This document shows positions 1-7,060 of a stretch of DNA of 33,141 bases, piece after piece. The DNA is taken from the NCBI GenBank assembly GCA_947650875.1, contig CANSXE010000016.1:1-33141 (forward strand), written 5' to 3'. The notes below the pieces were generated by a model, which saw nothing but the letters and a program-made list of their open reading frames with translations, made no database searches and was not told where the DNA came from. Numbering within the stretch: position 1 is the first letter of the stretch; every line of letters begins with the position of its first letter. The position numbers were made by a program, and so were the translations under genes. Source of the stretch: an uncultured Bacillota bacterium. Its GTDB lineage: Bacteria; Bacillota; Clostridia; Oscillospirales; Oscillospiraceae.

Positions 1-761
1 CCACCGACTCCTTCAACGTAGCCGGCCGGGGGGAGATGTCCCTGTCCATCCTCATTGAGACCATGCGCCGGGAGGGTTATGAACTGCAAGTCTCCCCGCC
101 CCGCGTCCTCTATCAGGAGGTGGACGGGGTCAAATGCGAGCCCATCGAGCGGGTAGTGATTGACGTGCCCACCGACTATGTGGGGGCCGTGATGGAGAAG
201 CTGGGCTCCCGCAAGGGGGAGTTCGTCACCATGAATCCCGTGGGAAACCGCACCAAGCTGGAGTTCCTGGTCCCCGCCCGGGGCCTGTTCGGCTACCGCA
301 GCGAGTTTTTAACCGACACCAAGGGAGAGGGCATTATGGCCTCCGTCTTCGACAGCTACGCCCCCGTCAAGGGAGAAATCCAGCGCCGGTCCACCGGCTC
401 CCTGGTGGCCTTCGAGACGGGCGAGGCGGTTACCTACGGCCTGTTCAACGCCCAGGAGCGTGGGGCCCTGTTTATCGGGGCGGGCACCCCTGTCTACGGC
501 GGCATGATCGTGGGCGAGTGCCCCAAGGCGGAGGATATCTCTGTCAACGTGTGCAAAAAGAAGCAGCTGACCAACATGCGGGCCTCCGGGTCCGACGAAG
601 CCCTGCGTCTGACCACTCCCCGCCAGCTCTCCCTGGAGCAGTGCCTGGAGTTTTTGGCGGATGACGAGCTTCTGGAGTGCACCCCTGAAAACCTGCGCCT
701 GCGCAAGCGCCTGCTGGACCACGGCGCCCGGATGCGGGAAGCTTCCAAGAAAAAAGGATAA
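1..761 (+). CDS. typA: Translational GTPase TypA/BipA, C-terminal part (5' truncated by window edge)
   Basis: The reading frame is open from the first complete codon at position 3 and ends with TAA at 759-761, giving about 252 residues of a protein normally a little over 600 long. The stretch starts in the AGRGE(M/L) segment after the GTPase and beta-barrel domains. It then runs through the EF-G-domain-V-like part (ETMRREGYEL.V..P.V) and the TypA-specific C-terminal domain, with the GLFGYRSEFLTDTKGEG and RASGSDEALRL segments typical of the family. TypA is a ribosome-binding GTPase involved in ribosome assembly and stress adaptation. The N-terminal G domain lies outside the window, so nucleotide-binding motifs cannot be checked. 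A hairpin with a short T-run follows the stop. Identification is secure from the C-terminal domain alone. Confidence 0.95.
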   Translation, partial: TDSFNVAGRGEMSLSILIETMRREGYELQVSPPRVLYQEVDGVKCEPIERVVIDVPTDYVGAVMEKLGSRKGEFVTMNPVGNRTKLEFLVPARGLFGYRSEFLTDTKGEGIMASVFDSYAPVKGEIQRRSTGSLVAFETGEAVTYGLFNAQERGALFIGAGTPVYGGMIVGECPKAEDISVNVCKKKQLTNMRASGSDEALRLTTPRQLSLEQCLEFLADDELLECTPENLRLRKRLLDHGARMREASKKKG

Positions 762-770
762 GCACCACTG

Positions 771-798
771 CGGCCCTCCGGTTTCGGGGGGCCGCTTT
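771..798 (+). terminator. Probable terminator of typA
   Basis: A GC-rich inverted repeat starts with GCGGCCCTCC and returns with GGGGGGCCGC, followed by TTTCC, ten bases after the typA stop. The T-run is short, so termination may be partial. Confidence 0.5.
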
Positions 799-804
799 CC
801 CGCC

Positions 805-833
805 TTGACGGGACGGAGAATTGCCACTATAAT
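805..833 (+). promoter_or_regulatory. Sigma-A-type promoter of the DUF2442-PEBP-RelA/SpoT operon
   Basis: TTGACG at 805-810 and TATAAT at 828-833 are separated by 17 bp, a near-consensus housekeeping promoter. It sits between the typA terminator and an AAGGAGG ribosome binding site at 855-861, so the next four genes form their own transcription unit. Confidence 0.8.
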
Positions 834-873
834 GGATTCAGAAGAAACCGCTTCAAGGAGGATGGAAGACGCT

Positions 874-1176
874 ATGGAATTGATGCCCGCTGTCGTGCAA
901 GCTGTTCCAGGCGATAACTTTACAGTTTATGCGTATTGCAGCGACGGAGCGGTTAGGCTGGTCGATGTCAAGCCGTTGATTGCCCTGGGGGGCGTCTTTG
1001 CGCCTCTGGCCGACTTGAATTTTTTCCGCGACCGGCTGACCATTTTGAATGACACCGTGGCGTGGGATATCACCGGCGACCGGGACCCAACGGCCTGTGT
1101 TGACCTGGACGCGGACCAAATATTTGCGGAAGCGCCCATTGTTGCCGATCCCCTGGAGAGCAAAAGAGCCGGTTAG
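874..1176 (+). CDS. DUF2442-like small protein
   Basis: A protein of 100 residues. I chose the ATG at 874 because AAGGAGG (855-861) lies 12 bases upstream; the in-frame ATG at 862 would touch the ribosome binding site. The arrangement matches DUF2442: an N-terminal P.V..V.P...F.VY..CSDG segment, a V(D)VKPLI....F..L.D..FF....I strand-helix unit and a TVAWD.....D...CVDLDADQIF end. DUF2442 proteins are small and of unproven role, and are often encoded beside a DUF4160 partner in putative toxin-antitoxin pairs. No DUF4160 gene is visible here; the next gene starts 9 bases downstream and is a PEBP protein. It is the first gene of a four-gene unit. The family call is from pattern memory, and the function is unknown. 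Confidence 0.75.
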   Translation: MELMPAVVQAVPGDNFTVYAYCSDGAVRLVDVKPLIALGGVFAPLADLNFFRDRLTILNDTVAWDITGDRDPTACVDLDADQIFAEAPIVADPLESKRAG

Positions 1177-1185
1177 GAGAAGAAT

Positions 1186-1641
1186 ATGGAAGCTTTGGCA
1201 ATACGCTGTCCCGGCGTGGAAAACGGCACATTTCTTCTGGATCACACCGGCCGGGGGCGGGACCTGTCCCCGGAGCTGATTCTGGAAAACCTGTCCCCGG
1301 CGGCGGTCACTTTGGCCGTCACCCTGGAGGACATGAGCCATCCCATAAAGAATTTCACCCACTGGGTAATCTGGAATCTTCCGGCGGCGGACCGCATCCC
1401 GGGGGCCATCCCGGCGGGGAAGACGGTACCCGGCGGCGGGGTGCAGGGGGTTGCCTACGGTCTCCACCGCTACGCCGGCCCCAAGCCGCCCCGGCGGACA
1501 CAGCACACCTACCGCTTCACCGTCTACGCCCTGGACTGCGCCCTGGACCTGTCCCCCGCGTCACGAAAAAAAGCCTTTCTGCGGGCGGCGGAGGGGCATG
1601 TCCTCCAGCACGGGAGCATTTCCGGAATCTTTTCGTCGTGA
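1186..1641 (+). CDS. YbhB/YbcL-type phosphatidylethanolamine-binding (PEBP/RKIP-like) protein
   Basis: A protein of 151 residues with the PEBP core: LSPELILENLSPAAVTLAV near residues 28-46, the EDM....I.NFTHWVIWNLP strand (about 52-67, compare D.....F.HWV..NIP in YbhB), then HRYAGPKPP.....H.YRF.VYALD (about 94-116), which is the GP.PP..H.Y.F..YALD signature. It is slightly short but complete. The bacterial family folds into a small beta-sandwich with an anion-binding pocket; a physiological ligand is not established. There is no signal peptide, so it is probably cytosolic. The start at 1186 has an AGGAGA ribosome binding site. It lies 9 bases after the DUF2442-like gene and 14 bases before the RelA/SpoT-type gene, so it is part of the same operon. 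Confidence 0.88.
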   Translation: MEALAIRCPGVENGTFLLDHTGRGRDLSPELILENLSPAAVTLAVTLEDMSHPIKNFTHWVIWNLPAADRIPGAIPAGKTVPGGGVQGVAYGLHRYAGPKPPRRTQHTYRFTVYALDCALDLSPASRKKAFLRAAEGHVLQHGSISGIFSS

Positions 1642-1655
1642 AAGGGCGGGGGCAT

Positions 1656-2249
1656 ATGGATTCATTTATTGCCAGAGATATTTTAGACCAGCTGTCTTAT
1701 CGTTCCACCCTGGGGCAGAGCCTGAAACAAATCTCCCTGCGCGGGACGCCCCTCGCCCTGATTCTGGACGATATTGCAAAATACCGTTCCAGTTATATTG
1801 ATGTTCTGGTTCAGGAAAACCTGATTGGCTCCCGTTTTAAAAGTGAGGACTCCATCATACGAAAGTATAAAAAGACCCTTCAATCGGGCGGCGGCTTCAA
1901 GCAGTGCTTTAATGATGTGCTGGGCTTCCGGCTGCATTTTGACAGATACCCGGAAGAATACCCCCCTCATTTCCGTGTTGTTGACCTCCGGCAGGGAAAG
2001 CTGCTGGACGACGGCTACCGGGCGGTCCATCTCTACTATCAGCGGGATAATCTGGCCTACCCCATTGAGGTGCAGCTCTGGTGCGGTTCAGACTACTGGT
2101 TTAACCTCTGGAGCCATCAGTATGTCTATAAGTATAAATCCCCGGAGACGGGCAGAAAATTATATACGGAATTTTCCAGCGGCATGATTCGGTCTGAACA
2201 GGACTTTTTGGCCCGTCTGAACAATTGGGAGGCGGAAAACAATGGGTGA
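1656..2249 (+). CDS. RelA/SpoT-fold nucleotidyltransferase (small alarmone synthetase-like)
   Basis: A protein of 197 residues. Recognisable synthetase motifs are SRFKSEDSIIRKYKK at 59-73 (ATP-binding basic patch), FNDVLGFR at 85-92 (D87 in the metal-binding DxxGxR position), DGYRAVH at 119-125 (Y121 aligning with the GYRS tyrosine that stacks on GDP/GTP) and IEVQLW at 137-142 (E138, catalytic Glu), followed by W152, H154 and YKYK. There is no HD hydrolase, TGS or ACT domain. The core between D87 and Y121 is compact. By family it could make (p)ppGpp-type alarmones or, like the toxSAS subgroup, pyrophosphorylate tRNA or make (p)ppApp; the sequence alone does not decide. An alternative GTG at 1638 overlaps the previous stop, but the ATG at 1656 is better placed. 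The next gene overlaps its end by 8 bases, which implies translational coupling. Confidence 0.8.
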   Translation: MDSFIARDILDQLSYRSTLGQSLKQISLRGTPLALILDDIAKYRSSYIDVLVQENLIGSRFKSEDSIIRKYKKTLQSGGGFKQCFNDVLGFRLHFDRYPEEYPPHFRVVDLRQGKLLDDGYRAVHLYYQRDNLAYPIEVQLWCGSDYWFNLWSHQYVYKYKSPETGRKLYTEFSSGMIRSEQDFLARLNNWEAENNG

Positions 2250-2487
2250 TAAGAAATTGTATATTGTGGCAAAGGTCTTTGACCGGCCGGGCTGTCTCGC
2301 CTACTGCTGCAAAACGGCGAATGAGGCCCGATGCCTGCCTGGCACGCTGGAGGCCATCCGGGCGGAGGGAGTTCAAATCGTAATTCTGGATTCCCCGGAA
2401 ATTTATTCCGAATACGCGCCCTATACCTACATCGAGGACATGAAGGAATTTATCGACCGCGTCAGCCAGTTGAACCGGGCCGCCTGA
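2242..2487 (+). CDS. Small DUF6718-like protein overlapping the RelA/SpoT-type gene
   Basis: A protein of 81 residues whose ATG lies inside the 3' end of the RelA/SpoT-type gene (8-base overlap, preceded by GGGAGG). Visible features are an N-terminal LYIVAK.F...GC strand, a central helix, a second strand GVQIVILD, and S.EYAPYTYIED..EFI..V..L at the C terminus. This matches my memory of DUF6718 (small clostridial proteins with a YLIAK...GC start and a Y.EY.PY segment). It has no signal peptide or membrane segment. Tight coupling with an alarmone-synthetase-like enzyme suggests a partner or antitoxin role, but that is inference only. It is the last gene of the operon; a strong terminator follows 30 bases later. 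Confidence 0.6.
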   Translation: MGDKKLYIVAKVFDRPGCLAYCCKTANEARCLPGTLEAIRAEGVQIVILDSPEIYSEYAPYTYIEDMKEFIDRVSQLNRAA

Positions 2488-2517
2488 GCTCTGTCCAAAA
2501 TATCCGAAACAGCACAA

Positions 2518-2547
2518 CCCCGCCCTGTGTTTCCAGGGCGGGGTTTT
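2518..2547 (+). terminator. Rho-independent terminator of the RelA/SpoT-type operon
   Basis: A perfect 10-bp stem CCCCGCCCTG / CAGGGCGGGG with a 6-base loop is followed by TTTT. It lies between convergent genes, so it may also serve rubrerythrin on the minus strand. Confidence 0.85.
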
Positions 2548-2551
2548 ACTG

Positions 2552-3154
2552 TTACGACCACGGTGCCAGCTCAAACCGCACAAAGTACCCCTGGGGGTGG
2601 CGGCAGACGGGGCAGTGGGCGGGGGCGGCGGTGGCGGTGTCCACAAAGCCGCAGTGCAGGCACATCCACTGCGTCTCCACGTCGGAGAAGAACAGCTGAT
2701 TCTTTTCCATCAGGTCAGCGAACCTGCCGAACCGGTCCCCGTGGGTCTTCTCCACCCTGGCGATATTCTCGAACATTTTACCCACCAGGGGGAACCCCTC
2801 GCTCATAGCGGTCTTGGCAAAGTGGTCATAGTCGTGCTCCCACTCCTGATACTCATTGTGCTGGGCGGCGCGCAGGTAGTCCAGCACCCCGGAGTAGATA
2901 TCCACCGGATAGGTGCCGTCTACCTTCACGGTCTGGCCGGCGCAGTCCTCCAGGGCGGAATAGAACTGCTTGGCGTGGACCCGCTCCTGCTCGGCGGTAA
3001 AGAGGAACACCCCCTGAATCACGGCCAGCCCCGCCTTGTTGGCCACTCCGGCGGCGATGGTGTAGCGGTTGCGGGCCTGGCTCTCCCCGGCGAAGGCCCG
3101 CATGAGATTTTCCCGGGTCTGGCTGTGGAGAAAGGCCTCGGTTTTGTCGGACAT
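2552..3154 (-). CDS. Rubrerythrin
   Basis: A protein of 200 residues with the two-domain rubrerythrin layout. The N-terminal ferritin-like four-helix bundle carries the di-iron ligands in AFAGESQARNRY (about 20-31), AEQERVHAKQF (about 54-64), EYQEWEHDY and ARVEKTHGDRF. The C-terminal rubredoxin-like knuckle shows CLHCG near residues 164-168 and CPVC near 181-184, which bind one iron. It is a cytosolic peroxide reductase of anaerobes that receives electrons from NAD(P)H:rubredoxin-type donors. GGGAGG precedes the ATG. The gene stands alone between a terminator and a hairpin, so it is probably monocistronic. All expected iron ligands appear present. Confidence 0.95.
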   Translation of the reverse strand: MSDKTEAFLHSQTRENLMRAFAGESQARNRYTIAAGVANKAGLAVIQGVFLFTAEQERVHAKQFYSALEDCAGQTVKVDGTYPVDIYSGVLDYLRAAQHNEYQEWEHDYDHFAKTAMSEGFPLVGKMFENIARVEKTHGDRFGRFADLMEKNQLFFSDVETQWMCLHCGFVDTATAAPAHCPVCRHPQGYFVRFELAPWS

Positions 3155-3180
3155 AATAAACCCTCCCTGCGATATTTTTG

Positions 3181-3204
3181 ATTCCCGCCCTTTCGGGCGG
3201 GAAT
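3181..3204. other. Stem-loop between rubrerythrin and the anti-sigma-like gene
   Basis: An inverted repeat ATTCCCGCCC / GGGCGGGAAT with a 4-base loop. There is no T-run on the 3' side in either direction (the run of Ts precedes it on the plus strand), so it may be an RNA 3'-end stabiliser or a weak terminator of the sigma/anti-sigma unit rather than a classical terminator. Confidence 0.5.
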
Positions 3205-3246
3205 ATGAGCATCGCTGTGGGTTCAGTATGTCTCAAAAGCTGGAAA

Positions 3247-4413
3247 TTATCCGGCGTTGACGGGAATCTTGTTGTCCCCATACTGCACATAGTCCACTTG
3301 GCTCAGGTCCAGGGGCTGGTCGAAGACGATGTAGTTTTCAAACACGCCGGTGGGCTCGCCAGTGAGGGGGAGCGTAATGTTCTCCTCCTGGATATAGCGG
3401 GCAAGCTGTTCATCATACTCTGTGCTCTCGCTGTAGAACACGCTGCCGTCCTTCAGCACAATCTTCAAAGCTCCCACCTGGGCGCTGATGCGGTCGTTTT
3501 CAGGCATGGTGGAGTCTACCCGATAGGACAGGCTCAGGGGGGACAGGGTCATGGCCTGCATGGTGTTGGTGTAGTCCAGCAGGTCGTGCCGCCAGGTGAG
3601 CCCGTCAGCGTCCAACTCCACCGCCTGGGACTGGAAGTTCAGGCCGATGTCAAAGGCGAAGGTTCCAGTGAAAATGGGGGTGTAGCCCTTGTCGGAGTCC
3701 TGGGTCCACAGACCCCGGATGGTAAGAACCTTGGAGACCCCGTCGTTAAGGGCAATCCCGTCGTCGCTGAGGTTGGTAAACTGCACCACAAATTCCTTTA
3801 CATTGTCGTTGGGCTCGCTGTCGGACAGGGAGCGGAAGTCCAGCTGATAGCCGAAGGTGTCCGCCGGATAGGCGCCCTCCGCGGGCTCCAGAGTGAGATG
3901 GTCGGCCGTCTCAGGGCCAAAGAGCTGATAGCAGGCCCCGTCCCACTCCCAATCCAGGTCGGGCAGGGCGGTCCCCTCCGGGGTCTCCACCCGCAGGCGC
4001 AGGTAGTAGATGTTCTCGTCAGCCAGGGCGGCGATGGGGGTGATGCTGGTTCCGTTGTCGGTGACGGCGGCGGGGATGGAGCCGTCCCGGCCCTCGAAGG
4101 TCTGGACAAGCTGGTCGATGGTCTCCACCTGGCCCGGAGTGAGGGAGCCGTCCCCCCGGGAGAACACATCCCCGAACAGCTCCCCGCCCAGCAGCCGGCC
4201 GGCGGCCAGAGCGGAGACGGTAAAGGCGGCCGCCACAGCGGCGGCAGCGAGCAGGTGCGCAGGCTTAAAGCCCTTCTTGCCGGATTTTGTCTCGGTATGA
4301 ATATTTTTCATGGTAATCTCCTTTATTCTGGTTAGGGAATAGGGGGTATTTCCGCCCAATTCCATATCCTCCACCGGATAGCGGTCCAGCAGGTCCGAAA
4401 TATTACGCTTCAC
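3247..4413 (-). CDS. Membrane anti-sigma-factor-like protein (DUF4179 type)
   Basis: A protein of 388 residues, GTG start at 4413, overlapping the upstream sigma-factor gene by 11 bases. About 50 cytosolic residues (MKRNISDLLDRYP... and RIKEITMKNI, as in DUF4179-type proteins) precede one hydrophobic segment around 53-72 rich in Ala. A large extracytoplasmic domain of about 310 residues follows, with beta-rich DUF4179/DUF5643-like character. The position directly after an ECF sigma gene and the single-TM topology fit an anti-sigma or sensor partner: the short N-terminal part would hold the sigma factor and the outer domain would sense envelope state. An in-frame ATG at 4311 has a strong AAAGGAG upstream; I kept the longer start because the N-terminal helix is the likely sigma-binding part and is family-typical. 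The ligand or signal is unknown. Confidence 0.75.
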   Translation of the reverse strand: MKRNISDLLDRYPVEDMELGGNTPYSLTRIKEITMKNIHTETKSGKKGFKPAHLLAAAAVAAAFTVSALAAGRLLGGELFGDVFSRGDGSLTPGQVETIDQLVQTFEGRDGSIPAAVTDNGTSITPIAALADENIYYLRLRVETPEGTALPDLDWEWDGACYQLFGPETADHLTLEPAEGAYPADTFGYQLDFRSLSDSEPNDNVKEFVVQFTNLSDDGIALNDGVSKVLTIRGLWTQDSDKGYTPIFTGTFAFDIGLNFQSQAVELDADGLTWRHDLLDYTNTMQAMTLSPLSLSYRVDSTMPENDRISAQVGALKIVLKDGSVFYSESTEYDEQLARYIQEENITLPLTGEPTGVFENYIVFDQPLDLSQVDYVQYGDNKIPVNAG

Positions 4414-4954
4414 GGAGAAACCCCTCCCTTGTCAGTATGTCTTTCAGCTTCATCCGGCCCCTCCGGAGCCTGGTTTTTACGGTGGACTCATTAAGTTCCA
4501 TTTGGTGGGCAATCTCCTGCACCGTCTGGGCGTAGTAGTAGTGGCGCAGGAAGATTTCCCGGTCCGGCCCGGGCAGGGAGTCCACCGCCTGACGGACCTG
4601 CTGCCGTTCCACCGCCCGCTCATATTCGCCGGGCGGGTCGTCGGGGCCTGGGATGTCCAGGGCGTCCTCCTCCAGGGGGAGGGTCTGGCTGATCTGCCGC
4701 AGCCGGTTTTTGGCCTTGTTTCGGGCCACCGCCCCCAGCCAGGCCTTCACCGACCCCGGCCGCAGGGCCTCGGGCCGGTTCCAGGCGGCCAGAAACACGT
4801 CGGATACGATCTCCTCTCCGTCCTCAACGGGCATGGCGTTTCTCAAAATATTCCACACCACCGCCGAGACGTAGGGGAGATAACGATCCATCAGCCCCTC
4901 CAGCCCGACGGGATTGCCGGCCCGTATTTTGTTGATTATCGCTTCTTCCCGCAT
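4403..4954 (-). CDS. ECF-type RNA polymerase sigma factor
   Basis: A protein of 183 residues from the ATG at 4954, which has AGAGGTG seven bases upstream; a longer frame to 4999 lacks a ribosome binding site. Region 2 is seen in YLPYVSAVVWNILRN...VEDGEEIVSDVFLAAWNRPEALRPGSVKAWLGAVARN (about 25-80). A proline-rich acidic linker follows. Region 4 is LPGPDREIFLRHYYYAQTVQEIAHQMELNESTVKTRLRRGRMKLKDIL (about 126-173), with the helix-turn-helix QEIA......STVKTRLRRGR. It directs RNA polymerase to a specific promoter set. It is translationally coupled to the membrane protein downstream, its likely antagonist. The regulon cannot be told from the window; a TGAAACC sequence upstream could be autoregulatory. 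Confidence 0.93.
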   Translation of the reverse strand: MREEAIINKIRAGNPVGLEGLMDRYLPYVSAVVWNILRNAMPVEDGEEIVSDVFLAAWNRPEALRPGSVKAWLGAVARNKAKNRLRQISQTLPLEEDALDIPGPDDPPGEYERAVERQQVRQAVDSLPGPDREIFLRHYYYAQTVQEIAHQMELNESTVKTRLRRGRMKLKDILTREGFLREA

Positions 4955-4994
4955 AAGGAACACCTCTGAACTGATTTGAAAGCCGCTTTCACCT

Positions 4995-5026
4995 ATCATA
5001 TCACACCGGCCGGCCCTTTGGTTTCA
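4995..5026 (-). promoter_or_regulatory. Possible promoter of the ECF sigma operon
   Basis: On the minus strand TGAAACC (5026-5020), which resembles the AAC-type -35 of ECF sigma factors, is followed 19 bases later by TATGAT (5000-4995). The spacing is longer than the usual ECF 16-17 bp, so this is tentative; it would give autoregulation. Confidence 0.3.
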
Positions 5027-5046
5027 CCCGGGAACCGGTCTTTGCA

Positions 5047-5077
5047 CAAAAAATCCCCCGGAGCACGCTCCGGGGGC
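5047..5077 (-). terminator. Rho-independent terminator of the VWA-GNAT operon
   Basis: On the minus strand a stem CCCCCGGAG / CTCCGGGGG with a CGTG loop is followed by ATTTTTTG. It begins 13 bases after the GNAT stop codon and is a strong terminator. Confidence 0.88.
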
Positions 5078-5089
5078 TCATGTTTGCCC

Positions 5090-5623
5090 TTACAGGTCCA
5101 GTTTTTTCTCCAGGCAGACCAGCTGCACATCGGGAATTCCGTTAAACACACAGGGGACAATTCCCGCTTCCCAATAGCCCAGCCCGGCATAGAGCCGCCG
5201 GGCGGCGGTGTTTCTGGCGTTGGTGTCCATGCGGAGGTAGGGACAGCCGTGGGTCCGGGCGTACTCCTCGTAGAAGGCCACAAAGGCCTTTCCGCAGCCC
5301 TTTCCCCCAAAGGCGGGGTCCACCACCAGGGTGTGGAGCACCATCACCTGCTCGGGCGGCACGTCGGGGTAACGCCAGGGGGCCCCGGCGTACTCAGGCA
5401 CCTGGTTCTGGTCGATCTTGGCGGCGGCGGCAATTACGCCCTCCCGCTCCAGCACAAACAGGGTCCCCGCGTTCAGGGATGCCAGGGCGGTCTCCTCGGT
5501 GGGGTAGACCCCCCGAATCCAGCCCACGGCCGCCCGGCCCTGCTCCTCCTCGGTTAAAATATGGTCGTAGATGGCGGCCACCTGGGGAATGTCCTGCAAA
5601 ACCGCCTTTCGAATACCTTCCAT
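5090..5623 (-). CDS. GNAT-family N-acetyltransferase
   Basis: A protein of 177 residues. The start at 5623 is set by AAGGAGGTA (5632-5640), which overlaps the stop codon of the upstream VWA gene; the frame continues further upstream but only inside that gene. The GNAT fold is visible: an N-terminal strand-helix (IRKAVLQDIPQVAAIYDHI), motif A as VMVLHTLVVDPAFGGKGCGKAFVAFYEEYA (about 98-127; the G.G.G acetyl-CoA pyrophosphate loop is GGKGCGK), and motif B as YLRMDTNARNTAARRLYAGLGYWEAG (about 134-159). The substrate is unknown; small metabolites, peptides or protein N termini are all possible. It shares an operon with the VWA gene, with no evident functional link. A terminator follows directly. 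Confidence 0.9.
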   Translation of the reverse strand: MEGIRKAVLQDIPQVAAIYDHILTEEEQGRAAVGWIRGVYPTEETALASLNAGTLFVLEREGVIAAAAKIDQNQVPEYAGAPWRYPDVPPEQVMVLHTLVVDPAFGGKGCGKAFVAFYEEYARTHGCPYLRMDTNARNTAARRLYAGLGYWEAGIVPCVFNGIPDVQLVCLEKKLDL

Positions 5624-5637
5624 CTTGATATACCTCC

Positions 5638-6837
5638 TTATCTGGTCAGCAGCTTCTTCATGCCCTCCTCCAGTCCGTCCACGGTGAGGGGGAACATGGG
5701 CAGCTCCCGGGCGATGGCGTCGTAGGTCTGGCACCAGTACTCCCCCCAGTCGGGCCGGCGGCTGGGGTTGAGCCAGACGGTGTGCCGGAAGCGGCCCTTC
5801 AGCAGCCGCAGCCAGTCCATGCCGCACTGCGGCCCCCCCGCCCGTTCGCTCCGGCCGTAGTAGCCCCCCATCAGCTCGTAGGGGGCCATCTGGGCGTCCC
5901 CCACCAGAATCAGCTTGTAGTCCCCGGGGAGGTTGGACAGCACCCAGTCGGTGGGCACGCTGTCCCGGGACATAAGGGTGGGGGCGTTGTACAGCCGCCC
6001 ATAGGGGCAGTTGTGGAAGTAGTAGACCTTCAGGTCCTTAAAGTGCCCCGACTTGCTCACCGCCTGAAACAGGGCGGAGCACAGCTGGGTGTAGTAGTCC
6101 ATGGAGCCCCCCGAGTCCATGAGGAGGAGCACCTTCACTGTGTTCTCCCGGGGGCGCTTGTAGCGCACCTTGAGCACGCCCCCGTTGTCCGCCGTGTCCC
6201 GGATGGTGCTGTCCACGTCGAACTCGGTAGGGGGGAGGTCCACCAGCCCGGAGAACTGCCGCAGGTGGCGCAGGGCCACCTGGAACTGCCGGGTGTCCAG
6301 GGTGTTGTCCCGGCGGAAGTCCCGGAATTTCCGCTCCCCCGCCACCCGGAAGGCCCGGCGGTACATAGACCGCCCGCCCACCCGGATGCCCACAGGGGAG
6401 AGGCCGGCGTTGCCGAAGGTGGACATGCCATGGGTGCCCACCCAGTAATTGCCGCCGTTGTGCTCCTCGTTCTGCTCCAGCATCCGCTCCTTCAGCATCT
6501 GCTCAATCTCCTCCTCGGAGAGCCCCAGGTTTTTCAGGGCCTGGATCTCGTCCCAGTTGGCGTAGTCGGATAATACTTCCGGTTTATTCAGCCAGTCTAA
6601 TAACTCCTGGGATACCTCCTGCTGGAAGGGGACGTCCTTAAAATACTCCAGAAAGGTGCGGTCGAAGGCGTCGAAATCGGCCTCGCTCTTGACCAGCAGG
6701 CACCGGGCCAGATGGTAGAAGCCGGTGAAGCTGGCGTTGTGGAGATTTTTGTGCAGCCCCTCCATCAGGGCCATCCACTCGGTGAGGGACACCTTTAAGC
6801 CGTTTCGCCGCAGCAGATATAACAGGTCTTCAAACAT
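5638..6837 (-). CDS. CoxE-like VWA domain protein
   Basis: A protein of 399 residues. The first ~130 residues are helical (MFEDLLYLLRRNGLKVSLTEWMALMEGL) and typical of the CoxE/VWA-containing family. A Gly-rich, Arg-rich middle (about 128-180) follows. The C-terminal half is a von Willebrand A domain with a MIDAS-like motif LLLMDSGGSMD at 237-247 (D241, S242, G243, S245; canonical DxSxS has Ser in place of G243). A conserved LILVGDAQMAPYEL segment lies near residue 315-330. Proteins of this type usually act with a MoxR AAA+ ATPase in metal insertion or protein maturation, but no MoxR gene is adjacent here. GGAGGG precedes the ATG. It is followed after 14 bases by the GNAT gene. Cytosolic; specific target unknown. 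Confidence 0.85.
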   Translation of the reverse strand: MFEDLLYLLRRNGLKVSLTEWMALMEGLHKNLHNASFTGFYHLARCLLVKSEADFDAFDRTFLEYFKDVPFQQEVSQELLDWLNKPEVLSDYANWDEIQALKNLGLSEEEIEQMLKERMLEQNEEHNGGNYWVGTHGMSTFGNAGLSPVGIRVGGRSMYRRAFRVAGERKFRDFRRDNTLDTRQFQVALRHLRQFSGLVDLPPTEFDVDSTIRDTADNGGVLKVRYKRPRENTVKVLLLMDSGGSMDYYTQLCSALFQAVSKSGHFKDLKVYYFHNCPYGRLYNAPTLMSRDSVPTDWVLSNLPGDYKLILVGDAQMAPYELMGGYYGRSERAGGPQCGMDWLRLLKGRFRHTVWLNPSRRPDWGEYWCQTYDAIARELPMFPLTVDGLEEGMKKLLTR

Positions 6838-6871
6838 GGCTTTGCCCTCCCATTCGCGCCAGGATCGTCAT

Positions 6872-6943
6872 GCAGGGCAAGGGCTCTGCCCTTGCCTGAT
6901 GCTGGCCGTCTCGAAAAAGGCAAGGGCAGAGCCCTTGCCCTAC
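6872..6943. repeat. Paired palindromic element of the GTAGGG family
   Basis: Two hairpins, each built from GGCAAGGGC and its complement around a TCT or AGA loop, face each other across a spacer (TGATGCTGGCCGTCTCGAAA). The outer ends are GCAGGG and CCCTAC. The spacer resembles, in reverse complement, that of the copy at 17045-17118, which ties the two together although the hairpin arms differ completely. Confidence 0.75.
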
Positions 6944-7060
6944 ACATTGTAGCGTCTTTTAGGAAAAAAGGCAAGCCTATTCTTGCCTGCGGGAGTGTCT
7001 TAGCTCGTATTTTATCACAATCAGGAGGAAAGTTGCAAATGTGACACACCTTGGCAAACA

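Noticed and set aside
3178-4335. 385-residue plus-strand frame opposite the anti-sigma-like gene
   Set aside because: Low-complexity Gly/Val/His/Gln translation typical of antisense frames in GC-rich DNA; the minus-strand gene has the coupled sigma factor and a sensible TM topology.
5624-5827. N-terminal extension of the GNAT protein
   Set aside because: The extra 68 residues lie inside the VWA gene in another frame and have no GNAT similarity; a strong ribosome binding site fixes the start at 5623.
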